Translations under genes and position numbers: made by a program
In this document: positions 31,163-40,337 of the stretch, piece by piece
Position numbering within the stretch: the first letter of the stretch is position 1
Layout of the letters: the number at the start of each line of letters is the position of its first letter
Assembly (NCBI GenBank): GCA_947074145.1
Contig: CAMTOJ010000006.1
Location: 56,747-120,746, forward strand
Source: an uncultured Bacteroidales bacterium
Lineage (GTDB): Bacteria > Bacteroidota > Bacteroidia > Bacteroidales > JAUNSR01
Direction: 5' to 3'
DNA: 64,000 nucleotides
The notes under the pieces: generated by a model
What the model saw: the letters and a program-made list of their open reading frames with translations, nothing else
Database searches by the model: none
Told to the model about the DNA's origin: nothing

Positions 31163-32926
31163 TTGCTGATGAGAAAATTTGTCTATTTGATTTGTTTGAT
31201 TTCTTCTGTCATGATAATTTCCTGTTCAACGGGAAAGAAAAATATAACATCTTCATATCACGATAATCTAGATGAAACCCAAAAAAGAAAATTCAATTAT
31301 TTCTTTCTTGAAGGGGTGAGACAAAAACAGTTAAACAATCATGATGCAGCATTCGATCTTTATCGTAAAGCGTTATCAATCGATACAGCCAATGCGCAGG
31401 TTAGATATGAACTTGCAAACTATTATCTTAGGCTGAATCGACCTTATGTGGCTCTTGAATATCTTGAAAATGCATATTCTAAAGATCCATCAAATTTCTG
31501 GTATGCAATGACTCTTGCCGGATTATATCAGAATATAAATAAGGATGAAGATGCCCTGAAAGTTTACAAATATATTGCAGGGAAGTATCCCGGCAAACCT
31601 GAAATCAATTATGCTCTTTCAGATGCATATTCTCGTATTGGAGATCACCGTAATTCCATTGACGCACTTAATGTCCTTGAGGATAACGTTGGTATGATGC
31701 AGGAAATATCAGTTGAAAAGTTCAAAGGATATTATGCTCTGGAGGAGTCTGATAGTGCATTTTTGGAGATAAGGAAACTTATAAATCATTTTCCAACCGT
31801 TGTTGAGTATAAAATACTTTTAGGTGATCTTTACTTGAATGTTGGAATGCTTGAAGATGCTAACCTTGCTTATGAAGAAGCAATGAAAGATGATCCGAAT
31901 AATGCTTATCTTTTGTTGTCACGTTCAGATTATTTTAATCGTATCGGTGATATCCCTGCTTCAAATGCACTTCTTAACAGTGCATTGATAAATGAGCAAC
32001 TTGATGTTGAAACGAAACAGAAATTGCTTACCAATTATCTTCAGACTCTTATTCAAAAGCGAGAAAGCCTCGAACAGGGAGATTCACTTTTTAATATAGT
32101 AATAGAGCAACATCCGCAGGAACCTTCATTGAAAGATCTTTATTCAGAACTTCTTATTTTTACTCAACGTCCGGAGTTAGCGCGTGAGCAGATAGGTTAC
32201 GCAGTTGATCTTGATCCCAATGAGAAGAAGTATTGGATGCGTCTTATAGGACTCGATCTGAATGATAAAAATTATAAAGGTGTTGTTGAGGAGACTAAAC
32301 GGGCTATGGAGTATCTGCCTGAACTTCCCGAGCTTTACCTTTATCAGGGTGTGGCATATTCACTTCAGAATAAATATGGGGAAGCACTTGATACATATAA
32401 ACTTGGTATTGAAAAGATTGCTAAAAACAATGTCAAAATGTTGTCGGTCCTTTGGGGACAGATAGGCGATATTTATCATAAGCAAGACGACATATCGGCT
32501 GCTTATAAGGCTTACGATGAATCGCTTAAATATGACGATAAAAATATTTCTGTATTAAATAACTACAGTTATTTCCTTTCTCTTGATAAAAGTGATCTAA
32601 GTAAAGCAGAAAGAATGGCGGCTCAGGCGGTAAAGATAGAGCCTGACAATGCTACATTTCTTGATACTTATGCGTGGATCTTTTTTCAACAGGGTAATTA
32701 TACGCTTGCCAAATTCTATATAGAGAGTGCTCTTGAGAAAGAAAGTGAGGCAAATGCCGAAATGCTTGATCATTATGGTGATATTCTTTATAAATTGGAT
32801 GATCCTGAAAAAGCGTTAGAGCAATGGGAAAAGGCTTATGATGTTGCCAAGGATGAAACTGATCCAAGCGTGGATATTAAGCTCTTGAAGAAGAAAATAG
32901 CAAATAAGAGTTATTATGAAAAATAG
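31163..32926 (+). CDS. Tetratricopeptide repeat lipoprotein
   Basis: 587 residues with lipobox in SVMIISCST. At least ten TPR units cover the protein (for example DAAFDLYRKALSIDTANAQVRY and DISAAYKAYDESLKYDDKNISV). The start is either TTG 31163, which has AGGAGA 8 nt upstream, or ATG 31169; both give the same lipoprotein. TPR solenoids scaffold protein complexes, here at the periplasmic side of a membrane. Between dut and an EnvC-like activator, a part in envelope or outer-membrane assembly is a reasonable inference, not shown. Its last 11 nt overlap the next gene (ATGAAAAATAG). Confidence 0.88.
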   Translation: MLMRKFVYLICLISSVMIISCSTGKKNITSSYHDNLDETQKRKFNYFFLEGVRQKQLNNHDAAFDLYRKALSIDTANAQVRYELANYYLRLNRPYVALEYLENAYSKDPSNFWYAMTLAGLYQNINKDEDALKVYKYIAGKYPGKPEINYALSDAYSRIGDHRNSIDALNVLEDNVGMMQEISVEKFKGYYALEESDSAFLEIRKLINHFPTVVEYKILLGDLYLNVGMLEDANLAYEEAMKDDPNNAYLLLSRSDYFNRIGDIPASNALLNSALINEQLDVETKQKLLTNYLQTLIQKRESLEQGDSLFNIVIEQHPQEPSLKDLYSELLIFTQRPELAREQIGYAVDLDPNEKKYWMRLIGLDLNDKNYKGVVEETKRAMEYLPELPELYLYQGVAYSLQNKYGEALDTYKLGIEKIAKNNVKMLSVLWGQIGDIYHKQDDISAAYKAYDESLKYDDKNISVLNNYSYFLSLDKSDLSKAERMAAQAVKIEPDNATFLDTYAWIFFQQGNYTLAKFYIESALEKESEANAEMLDHYGDILYKLDDPEKALEQWEKAYDVAKDETDPSVDIKLLKKKIANKSYYEK

Positions 32927-33770
32927 ATTTTATAAAAACATTAGATTCATACATAATTCATATATCATATTCGGACTTATTCTATTTCTGACTTTTACGG
33001 GGTGTAAGAAACAGAAAGAGTTATTAAGTCCCGGTTATAAGACAGAAAAGGCAAGAGTGGAGGATAAAATACAAAACAGTATATCTAATTATTCCACTTT
33101 TCAGGCCAAGACTTCTGTTACTTATAATGACGGAAAAAAAGATATGACCGTGGGTGCTCAGATAAAAATGTTCAAAAATTCGAAGATTCAAGTTTCGATA
33201 CAACCTCTATTGGGAATTGAACTTTTTAAATTAGAGATTAACAAAGATTCAATAATAGTTATAGATAAGATTAATAAACGATATATGGCAGAACCCTATA
33301 GTCAATATAAAGCATTGTTGCCTGTAGATCTTGATATATCAATACTTGAAGCTCTGTTTTTGAATAATCTGTTTATGCCTGGAGATGAAAGCTTTACCAT
33401 TAATGATTTTAATAAGTTGAACTGGAAGAATTCATCTCACGGAGAGTTAATTGGAGATTTGAAGAAAAGTAGTCTTTTCAATCTTTCGTTTGTTTTAAAC
33501 AATAATTCTTTTTTGACCACGACAACTGTTTCGACACGCTCCGGTGGTCATAAAGTTGACTGGTTTTACTCTCAGTTTCAAATACTGGAGGAGGTTGATT
33601 TTCCAAGAGTACAGAAGATAGTTTACAACAATGGGAAAAAGGATAAATCGTTGGAGATTAAATATCAGAAAATAGATATTAACAAGAATATTAACGATAA
33701 ATTTGATATACCGCGTTCATATAAAAGAGTAAGTGCTGCTCAGATTATGAATATGCTTTTGAAAAAATAG
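32916..33770 (+). CDS. DUF4292 domain lipoprotein
   Basis: 284 residues. Signal and lipobox ILFLTFTGCKKQ. The mature part is a single beta-rich domain (SNYSTFQAKTSVTYNDGKKD ... IDKINKRYMAEP ... KVDWFYSQFQILEEVDFPRV) typical of DUF4292, which resembles lipoprotein carriers of the LolA/LolB type in its fold of long beta strands. That relation is from general knowledge and not provable here. It overlaps the TPR gene by 11 nt and is 12 nt before the EnvC-like gene, so the three are translated from one mRNA and may work together on the outer membrane or cell wall. Confidence 0.87.
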   Translation: MKNRFYKNIRFIHNSYIIFGLILFLTFTGCKKQKELLSPGYKTEKARVEDKIQNSISNYSTFQAKTSVTYNDGKKDMTVGAQIKMFKNSKIQVSIQPLLGIELFKLEINKDSIIVIDKINKRYMAEPYSQYKALLPVDLDISILEALFLNNLFMPGDESFTINDFNKLNWKNSSHGELIGDLKKSSLFNLSFVLNNNSFLTTTTVSTRSGGHKVDWFYSQFQILEEVDFPRVQKIVYNNGKKDKSLEIKYQKIDINKNINDKFDIPRSYKRVSAAQIMNMLLKK

Positions 33771-33782
33771 TTACATCCGCTT

Positions 33783-35006
33783 ATGAGGCTTAAATCAATA
33801 TTTATTATTGTCTTTTCATTATTTATACTTTTCATCACAGCTCAGGATTCTAAGAAAAAAAGCGAACTTGAACGTTTGAAGCGTGCCGCTCAGGAAAAGA
33901 TCGCTCAAACCAATAAGTTGCTGACTGAGACAAGTAAAAGTGCAGTTTCTTCATTAAACAGACTAAATGTGCTTAATGAGGAGATATCGGTACGTCGCAC
34001 TCTTATACAATCTCTTAATAATGAAATTTCAATAATTGAAAAAGAACACTCACAACTTTCCCAAGATATCACCATACTTGAAAAAGAGTTAGATCTAAAA
34101 AAGAAGAAATACGGAGATGCGATGCGTAGCATTTATAGTAAGCGATCTGGAATTGATGAGGTCGTCTTTGTGTTGTCTGCTCAATCTTTTACACAGACAT
34201 GGCGACGAATGAGGTACCTTAAGGAGTATTCAGATTGGCGTAAGCGACAGGCACATGAGATAAGCCTTAAACAAAAAGATCTTGGAGAGAAGAAGGAATC
34301 TCTTGAAAAATCAAGAAAAGAGAAAGAAAAAGTGATGGATGAGCGTAAGGTTGAAGCTCAGGATCTTAGAGAGAAAGAGAAAAGACAACAAACCCTTGTT
34401 GCCAATCTTCAGAATCAAAAAAAACGTCTTGAAGGGGATCTTAAAAAACAGCAACAAGCTGCCAGAGATCTTGACAGACAGATTCAGAAAATAATAGAAG
34501 AGGAAGCCAAGAAGTCTGTTGCCAAATCCAATACAAAACCTGCCGTTTCCGGAGGTTATTCGATGACAAAGGAGGAAACAGTTCTTTCGGGTACATTTGA
34601 GAAGAATAAAGGCAAATTGCCATTTCCTACAACAAACGGAGGTATTATTATTGGGAAATTCGGGTCACAGCAACATCCGCAGCTTAAGCATGTAGTAACC
34701 AATAATAGTGGTATTGAGATTAAGACTAATGCCGGAGCTGATGCCAGATCTGTTTTCGACGGAGAAATTGTAAAAGTGATTATATTACCCGGCGCTAATA
34801 GTGCTGTAATTGTTCGTCACGGTAATTATATGACTGTTTATTCTAATCTTGCACAGGTTTATGTAAAAGCAGGTGATAAGGTTAAGACACGTCAATCTTT
34901 AGGGAAAATCTTCACCGACGATGATGGAAAGGGTGATACGACAATGACATTCCAGATATGGAAAGAGTCTGTGAAACTTAATCCGGAGCATTGGATAGTC
35001 AGATAG
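33783..35006 (+). CDS. EnvC-like murein hydrolase activator (coiled coil plus degenerate M23 domain)
   Basis: 407 residues. Signal peptide SIFIIVFSLFILFITAQ. Residues ~22-245 form a long heptad-rich coiled coil with many Lys, Glu and Gln. A LytM/M23 domain occupies ~275-405. The zinc ligands of active M23 peptidases appear lost: the HxxxD is not present after GKFGSQQHPQ, and the final LHFEI is TFQIW, though the structural VRHGNYMTVYSNL is kept. This is the pattern of EnvC and NlpD, which activate amidases for septum splitting instead of cutting peptidoglycan. It continues the dut run; the next gene starts 18 nt later. Confidence 0.9.
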   Translation: MRLKSIFIIVFSLFILFITAQDSKKKSELERLKRAAQEKIAQTNKLLTETSKSAVSSLNRLNVLNEEISVRRTLIQSLNNEISIIEKEHSQLSQDITILEKELDLKKKKYGDAMRSIYSKRSGIDEVVFVLSAQSFTQTWRRMRYLKEYSDWRKRQAHEISLKQKDLGEKKESLEKSRKEKEKVMDERKVEAQDLREKEKRQQTLVANLQNQKKRLEGDLKKQQQAARDLDRQIQKIIEEEAKKSVAKSNTKPAVSGGYSMTKEETVLSGTFEKNKGKLPFPTTNGGIIIGKFGSQQHPQLKHVVTNNSGIEIKTNAGADARSVFDGEIVKVIILPGANSAVIVRHGNYMTVYSNLAQVYVKAGDKVKTRQSLGKIFTDDDGKGDTTMTFQIWKESVKLNPEHWIVR

Positions 35007-35024
35007 AATATTTAATCCGTTTAT

Positions 35025-35930
35025 ATGGAAAAACTTAAAGAACTTCCTAAGATATATGACAGACGAGGTAATCTCTCTTTTATAGAGGGGTTAAATCATA
35101 TCCCTTTCTCAATAGAGAGAGCTTATTGGATATATGATGTTCCCGGAGGTCAGGAAAGGGGTAGTCATGCTTTCAAAACGCAACATGAATTTATTGTAGC
35201 TCTTTCGGGGAGTTTTGATGTTGTGCTTAATGATGGAGAAAAAGAAACGAGATATCATCTTAATCGTTCATATAAAGGGATATATATTCCACCCATGACT
35301 TGGCGTAGTCTTGATAATTTTTCTACAAATTCGCTTTGCCTGGTCTTAAGTTCTAAGAAATATGATCCTTCCGATTATATTCATGAATTTGAAGATTATT
35401 GGAAAATAAAAAAAGAGGATGTTTTATCTTTTATAGAAAAGGATTTATCCGTAAGAGAACTTATAGATGCATCGGCAAATGAAGTTTTGCTTGATTCTTG
35501 TTTCGGAAAATCATCAATCCATGATTGCAAGGAGTTTGTTCTTCCTCAGATTCATAATATAGCAGGTAATCTTACTTCGCTTAACAATAACGACGATATA
35601 CCTTTTGAAATTAAAAGAGCTTATTATCTCTATGATGTTCCGGCAGGAGCCGAAAGAGGGGGACATGCTCATAAACAACTATATCAATTTATCATTGCGG
35701 CAAGCGGAAGTTTCGATGTCGTGATTGATGATGGAAAAGAAACTAAAACGATACGTCTTGATCGTCCTAATCGTGCATTAATGATAGTGCCGGGAATATG
35801 GAGAGAGGTGATCAACTTTTCTGGAGGCGCAATATGTATGGTGCTTGCTTCCGAGATTTATATTGAGGATGATTATATAAGGGAATATGACGATTATAAA
35901 ACATTGAAAGATGAGAATAGAACTTTATAA
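35025..35930 (+). CDS. Tandem WxcM/FdtA-type sugar 3,4-ketoisomerase (two cupin domains)
   Basis: 301 residues made of two copies of the same ~130-residue cupin. Copy one (residues ~8-130) has AYWIYDVPGGQERGSHAFK and copy two (~165-290) has AYYLYDVPAGAERGGHAHK. The HAH of copy two corresponds to the active-site histidines of FdtA/QdtA-type ketoisomerases, which turn dTDP-4-keto-6-deoxyglucose into the 3-keto sugar; copy one reads HAF, so it may be structural or altered. Such enzymes feed a PLP aminotransferase and an acyltransferase, which are the next two genes, so a 3-acylamino-deoxyhexose for surface glycan is the likely product. Overlaps the next gene by 20 nt. Confidence 0.85.
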   Translation: MEKLKELPKIYDRRGNLSFIEGLNHIPFSIERAYWIYDVPGGQERGSHAFKTQHEFIVALSGSFDVVLNDGEKETRYHLNRSYKGIYIPPMTWRSLDNFSTNSLCLVLSSKKYDPSDYIHEFEDYWKIKKEDVLSFIEKDLSVRELIDASANEVLLDSCFGKSSIHDCKEFVLPQIHNIAGNLTSLNNNDDIPFEIKRAYYLYDVPAGAERGGHAHKQLYQFIIAASGSFDVVIDDGKETKTIRLDRPNRALMIVPGIWREVINFSGGAICMVLASEIYIEDDYIREYDDYKTLKDENRTL

Positions 35931-36846
35931 TGCTAAATATAAAGAGTTGTGGGATTCTTTTGTTGATAACTCTAAAAATGGAACATTCCTTCATAAGCGG
36001 GATTATATGGAGTATCATAGTGAAAGATTTACCGATCATTCGCTATTGATATTTGAAGAGGATGGTATTGTGGCTCTTCTTCCTGCCAATATATCTGAAA
36101 ATATACTTTATTCGCATCGGGGTCTGACGTATGGAGGACTTATATTATCGAGGGAAATTTATCAAATTACCGTTGTCGAGATATTCAAAGAGATACGATC
36201 TTATCTTGCTACAAAAAATATAACAGAATTTTATTATAAAGCTATTCCGGCTGTTTATCATAAGATGGCGGCTGATGAGGATCTTTTCGCAGTTTTTTGT
36301 CTGGACGGGAAACTTATTGACAGAAAGGCTTCGAGTGCTATCTATCAGGGCGATAAACTCAGGATTAATAATAGCAGACGAAAAGGGGTGAAAAGAGCGG
36401 TGAATCATGGAATAACTTTATGTTCGAATGTTGATCCGGCTCCGTTTTGGGATATCCTTACGGGGAATCTTAATTCCCGTTTCGAGGTGAATCCTGTTCA
36501 TACACTTGAAGAGATAGAGAGTCTGAGAAAGAGTTTTCCTGAAAATATTATTTGCCATACTGCCGTATGTGAAGGTGAAACAGTGGCGGGAGTGTTGGTA
36601 TATCTGACAGAAACTTGCGCGCATGCTCAATATACTTCTGCTTCTGCGAATGGAAAAAAGATTAATGCCGTCGATTTTCTTTATGATAAACTTATAAATG
36701 AGGTTTATGCAGATAAGCGTTGGTTTGATTTCGGAGTTTCTACAGAGCCTTATGATTGCAGGGTGCTGAACGAAGGTCTTATAAATCAAAAGGAGAGTTT
36801 CGGCGCGAGAACCATTGTTTATGATACTTATGAAATAAAAATATAA
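35911..36846 (+). CDS. GNAT/FemAB-like acyltransferase
   Basis: 311 residues, cytoplasmic. It shows the two-lobed GNAT arrangement of FemAB-like proteins: [20 protein letters not shown] near the start (a common motif in polysaccharide-locus acyltransferases), [15 protein letters not shown], and in the second half [26 protein letters not shown] followed by [12 protein letters not shown]. It probably acylates the amino sugar made by the flanking ketoisomerase and aminotransferase; that substrate is inferred from context. It starts inside the previous gene (20-nt overlap) and is 7 nt from the aminotransferase, a tight operon. Confidence 0.82.
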   Translation: MRIELYNAKYKELWDSFVDNSKNGTFLHKRDYMEYHSERFTDHSLLIFEEDGIVALLPANISENILYSHRGLTYGGLILSREIYQITVVEIFKEIRSYLATKNITEFYYKAIPAVYHKMAADEDLFAVFCLDGKLIDRKASSAIYQGDKLRINNSRRKGVKRAVNHGITLCSNVDPAPFWDILTGNLNSRFEVNPVHTLEEIESLRKSFPENIICHTAVCEGETVAGVLVYLTETCAHAQYTSASANGKKINAVDFLYDKLINEVYADKRWFDFGVSTEPYDCRVLNEGLINQKESFGARTIVYDTYEIKI

Positions 36847-36853
36847 TTGCGCT

Positions 36854-38071
36854 ATGAGCAGTGATATTATAAAATATAGTGATCTTAAAAAGATCAATGA
36901 CAGTTATGAACCGGCCTTATCGGATGCTATAAAGAGTGTTGTTGATTCGGGTTGGTATATACATGGAAAACAGAATGAAGAGTTTGAAAAGGAGTTTGCC
37001 GATTATTGCGGTGTTGATCATTGCATAGGAGTTGGCAACGGACTTGATGCTCTTTCTTTGATTATAAGGGCTTATAAGGAAATGGGAGTATTAAAAGATG
37101 GAGATAAGATAATGGTTCCTGTCAATACTTTCATTGCTTCTGTTCTTGCTATAACAGCAAATGATCTTATTCCTGTATTTATAGAGCCTAACGAAGAGAC
37201 TCAGAATATTGATCCTTCGATTCTTGAATCTGAATATACTTCTGATGTAAGGGCTATTCTGGTTGTTCATCTTTATGGAAGAATATGCGATATGACTCCT
37301 ATATTGAAGTTTGCCGACCGTCATTCCTTGAAAATAATTGAAGATTGCGCTCAGGCACATGGTGCTTTATATCGTCCGTTTGCAGGGAAACCTGAAGCCG
37401 AAGCTGCTACATGTGGTGTACGTTCGGAGCTTGATAGTTTCTTTATGGGAGATGAATATGAGGGAGCTTCTTTCGAATATACAAAAAGAGCGGGAGCTAT
37501 TGGCGATGCTGCCGGGTTCAGCTTTTATCCGGGAAAGAACCTTGGCGCTTTGGGTGACGGTGGAGCGGTAACGACTAATGATACGGAGCTTGCCGAAGTG
37601 ATAAGAATGTTATCGAATTACGGAAGTTCAAAAAAATATGTACATGAATATCAAGGTTTAAATTCCCGTCTTGATGAGATACAGGCCGCTGTTTTGCGCG
37701 TAAAACTTCGAAGAATAGAGGAGGATAACCAACGCAGAACAGAGATTGCGGAGATGTATTATAACGGTATTGATAATCCGCTATTAAAGTTAAGCTCTCG
37801 AGCCGTAGATGGCGAGAATGTTTATCATATTTTCCCTGTTTTCTGTAATGAAAGAGACAGATTGCAGAAGTATCTTCTTGATAATGGCCTACAAACTTTA
37901 ATCCATTATCCTATCCCTCCACATAAACAAAAGGCTTATAGTGAATTTGAATCTTTCTCTTTTCCCGTAGCCGAAAGGCTTGCAGATACCGAACTTAGTA
38001 TTCCTCTTAATGTTTCGATGAGCGATGATGAGGTTATTAGGGTTATTTTTTTGTTGAATGGGTTTGTTTAG
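36854..38071 (+). CDS. DegT/DnrJ/EryC1/StrS family PLP aminotransferase with an insertion
   Basis: 405 residues. PLP-site motifs are present: [51 protein letters not shown], and the Schiff-base lysine in [21 protein letters not shown]; the C-terminus has [14 protein letters not shown]. The family transfers an amino group to a keto-sugar nucleotide. With the ketoisomerase upstream it probably aminates a 3-keto-6-deoxyhexose (FdtB/QdtB-like). About 37 extra residues (roughly 173-209, Asp/Glu- and Ala-rich, including [14 protein letters not shown]) lie between CAQAHGA and the [10 protein letters not shown] strand, where most homologues I know have under ten. No terminator with a T-run follows, only a hairpin at 38072-38094. 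Confidence 0.9.
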   Translation: MSSDIIKYSDLKKINDSYEPALSDAIKSVVDSGWYIHGKQNEEFEKEFADYCGVDHCIGVGNGLDALSLIIRAYKEMGVLKDGDKIMVPVNTFIASVLAITANDLIPVFIEPNEETQNIDPSILESEYTSDVRAILVVHLYGRICDMTPILKFADRHSLKIIEDCAQAHGALYRPFAGKPEAEAATCGVRSELDSFFMGDEYEGASFEYTKRAGAIGDAAGFSFYPGKNLGALGDGGAVTTNDTELAEVIRMLSNYGSSKKYVHEYQGLNSRLDEIQAAVLRVKLRRIEEDNQRRTEIAEMYYNGIDNPLLKLSSRAVDGENVYHIFPVFCNERDRLQKYLLDNGLQTLIHYPIPPHKQKAYSEFESFSFPVAERLADTELSIPLNVSMSDDEVIRVIFLLNGFV

Positions 38072-38094
38072 ACAGTTAATAAGCTGATAACTGT
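38072..38094 (+). terminator. Hairpin after the aminotransferase gene, weak terminator
   Basis: ACAGTTA and TAACTGT, 7 bp, around a 9-base loop, one base after the stop codon. No T-run follows. Confidence 0.35.
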
Positions 38095-38188
38095 GAAGTT
38101 GCGCTTATTGTAAATTTATTTTTCATATATCTTATTTATAAAATCTGTTGTTTAGTAATTGATGTACTTAAAAATATAGTTTAAAATA

Positions 38189-38218
38189 TTTGTGGTTTAA
38201 ATTATGTTTTTATCTTTG
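38189..38218 (+). promoter_or_regulatory. Promoter of the restriction-modification island (TTTG-N18-TATCTTTG)
   Basis: TTTG at 38189-38192 and TATCTTTG at 38211-38218 match both boxes of the Bacteroidota consensus with 18 nt between. The first hsdS start codon is 24 bases downstream. No other good promoter was seen before 47 kb on this strand. Confidence 0.75.
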
Positions 38219-38242
38219 TACATAAATTACTGAATTTTTTAT

Positions 38243-38806
38243 ATGATAAACTTAAAAGATATTGCAGAAATACAAACTGGAGTTTTTTTAAAGCCGGCAC
38301 CCAATCCGGATACAATATATCTACAGGCTAATGATTTTGATAATGAAGGAGTTGTTTTACCTACAACTAAACATTCTGTCATTACTAATAAAAAAAATCA
38401 ACATCATATTCTTGCCTCGGGAAATCTATTGTTTATGGCAAAAGGGTATAGAAATTTTTGCTCAGTTTTTAATGATTGCGGAGTGAAATGTGCAGCCTCA
38501 TCTTCTTTTTTAGTTATAAAAATTAAGGATGCAAAAGTGATGCCTGAGTATTTGAACTGGTATCTTAATTTGCCTGCAATAATTACACAATTAAGAGTAA
38601 ATGCTGTAGGTAGTGCTATACCTTCAATTACGAAAGCGATGATTGAAGAGGTCGAGGTACCTGTGCCTTCTATAGATAAGCAAAAAGCAATTATAGAATT
38701 AGCTGCTCTTCAGAAACGAGAACAGCAAATCTATAATGAGATTGCAGGGAAAAGAAAACAATTAATAGATAATAAATTAAAATATATAATAGAAAATGGC
38801 AAGTAA
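38243..38806 (+). CDS. Half-length type I restriction specificity protein (single TRD)
   Basis: 187 residues, about half of a usual HsdS. It starts directly in a target-recognition domain (NLKDIAEIQTGVFLKPAP) and holds one TRD, ending in SIPSITKAMIEEVEVPVPS and a single helical conserved region (QKAIIELAALQKREQQIYNE). Half-size HsdS proteins can dimerise to form a symmetric recognition unit, or can be remnants. The frame is intact and it overlaps hsdM by 11 nt (ATGGCAAGTAA), so it is expressed with the methylase. A full-length hsdS lies further down, so HsdM may have two alternative specificity partners. Confidence 0.8.
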   Translation: MINLKDIAEIQTGVFLKPAPNPDTIYLQANDFDNEGVVLPTTKHSVITNKKNQHHILASGNLLFMAKGYRNFCSVFNDCGVKCAASSSFLVIKIKDAKVMPEYLNWYLNLPAIITQLRVNAVGSAIPSITKAMIEEVEVPVPSIDKQKAIIELAALQKREQQIYNEIAGKRKQLIDNKLKYIIENGK

Positions 38807-40325
38807 GTTAAATCAGGAAGATATTAATAAAGTTGTTTGGAAGGCATGTGATACATTTCGCGGCGTTATTGATCCAAGCCAATATAAAGACTATATATTG
38901 ACAATGCTGTTTCTGAAATATGTCAGCGATGTAAACAAATCAAAATATAACGAATATCTTGATCGCTATGAAGGCGATGAGGAGCGTGCCTTGCGAGCTA
39001 TGCGACATGAGCGTTTTATAGTTCCTAAAGAGAGCACTTTCGACTATTTATATGAACGACGCAACGAAAATAACATTGGTGAACTTATAGATATAGCTCT
39101 TGCAGATCTTGAAAATGCCAATCGTGAAAAACTAAGCAGTGAAGATGGCAGCGGATTATTCCGTAATATCAGCTTTAACAGCAGCAATCTTGGGGAAACA
39201 AAAGATCGTAATACACGACTTAAAAACCTTTTGATAGATTTTTCTGACGAGACATTGCAGTTTGACGAATCTCATCTTGAAAACAATGATGTTATAGGAG
39301 ATGCATATATGTATCTTATTGAGCATTTCGCAAGTGATGCAGGCAAAAAAGCCGGAGAATTTTATACTGCAAAAGAGGTATCTACTTTGTTGGCAAAGCT
39401 GACTAAGAGTGCTCCGGGAGCAAGAATCTGTGATCCGACGTGCGGATCGGGTTCTTTGCTTATCAAGGCAGGTAAAGAGGTTGGAACAAACAACTTCTCA
39501 TTATATGGACAGGAGCTAAATGGAAGTACCTGGGCACTGGCAATGATGAATATGCTTCTTCACGGTTTTGACAGCGCAACTATTCGCTGGGGTGACACTT
39601 TGAGAAATCCTAAGCTTAAAGAGGGTGATTCTTTGATGAAGTTTGATACTATTGTGGCAAACATGCCTTTTTCCCTTGATAAATGGGGTGCTGAGGATGC
39701 TGAATCTGATCAATACAGCCGTTTTTGGAGAGGTGTACCACCTAAGAGTAAAGGAGACTGGGCATTTTTAAGTCATATGATAGAGACGGCTTATGCTGAA
39801 AGAGGTGTTGTCGGAGCTATTGTTCCACACGGCGTTTTGTTCCGAGGTTCAAGTGAAGGGAAGATACGTGCTAAGACTATTGATGAAAATATTCTTGAAG
39901 CTGTAATTGGATTGCCTGCAAATCTATTCTTTGGTACCGGAATCCCTGCTGCAATTATAATTTTTAATAAAGGTAAAAAGACAGACAATGTGCTGTTTAT
40001 TGATGCAAGCCGTGAGTATGAGAACGGAAAAAATCAAAACCGATTGCGAGATGAAGATATTGAGCATATTGTTTCTACTTATCGCAAATTTAAATCAGGT
40101 GAACTAAAAGAGGGGGTTGCTGAAGATAAATATGCTTATGTTGCTACACCAAAAGAGATTGCAGACAATGATTATAATCTGAATATACCCCGTTATGTAG
40201 ATACTTACGAAGAGGAGGAGGAGATTGATATCGTTGCCGTACAGTCTGAGATAGACTCTCTTGAAGTCGAACTTTCAAAAGTTCAGGCTAAGATGAAAGA
40301 GTATTTAAAGGAGTTGGGATATTAA
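38796..40325 (+). CDS. hsdM: Type I restriction-modification DNA methyltransferase subunit
   Basis: 509 residues. The N-terminal HsdM helical domain (VVWKACDTFRGVIDPSQYKDYILTMLFLKYVSD) precedes the N6-adenine methylase domain: AGEFYTAKEVSTLLA, SAM motif I CDPTCGSGSLLIKAG near residues 210-225, and catalytic motif IV ANMPFSLDKWG. The last reads N-M-P-F where NPPF is more usual, a variant known in type I methylases. The C-terminal coiled coil (VAVQSEIDSLEVELSKVQAKM) contacts HsdS. It methylates adenine at the sites chosen by HsdS to protect the host DNA. DinD follows after 12 nt. Confidence 0.94.
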   Translation: MASKLNQEDINKVVWKACDTFRGVIDPSQYKDYILTMLFLKYVSDVNKSKYNEYLDRYEGDEERALRAMRHERFIVPKESTFDYLYERRNENNIGELIDIALADLENANREKLSSEDGSGLFRNISFNSSNLGETKDRNTRLKNLLIDFSDETLQFDESHLENNDVIGDAYMYLIEHFASDAGKKAGEFYTAKEVSTLLAKLTKSAPGARICDPTCGSGSLLIKAGKEVGTNNFSLYGQELNGSTWALAMMNMLLHGFDSATIRWGDTLRNPKLKEGDSLMKFDTIVANMPFSLDKWGAEDAESDQYSRFWRGVPPKSKGDWAFLSHMIETAYAERGVVGAIVPHGVLFRGSSEGKIRAKTIDENILEAVIGLPANLFFGTGIPAAIIIFNKGKKTDNVLFIDASREYENGKNQNRLRDEDIEHIVSTYRKFKSGELKEGVAEDKYAYVATPKEIADNDYNLNIPRYVDTYEEEEEIDIVAVQSEIDSLEVELSKVQAKMKEYLKELGY

Positions 40326-40337
40326 ATTAGATCTATT

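Noticed and set aside
36418..36897. A 159-codon ORF on the minus strand
   Set aside because: It is antisense to the acyltransferase gene and the start of the aminotransferase gene, with no signal of its own.
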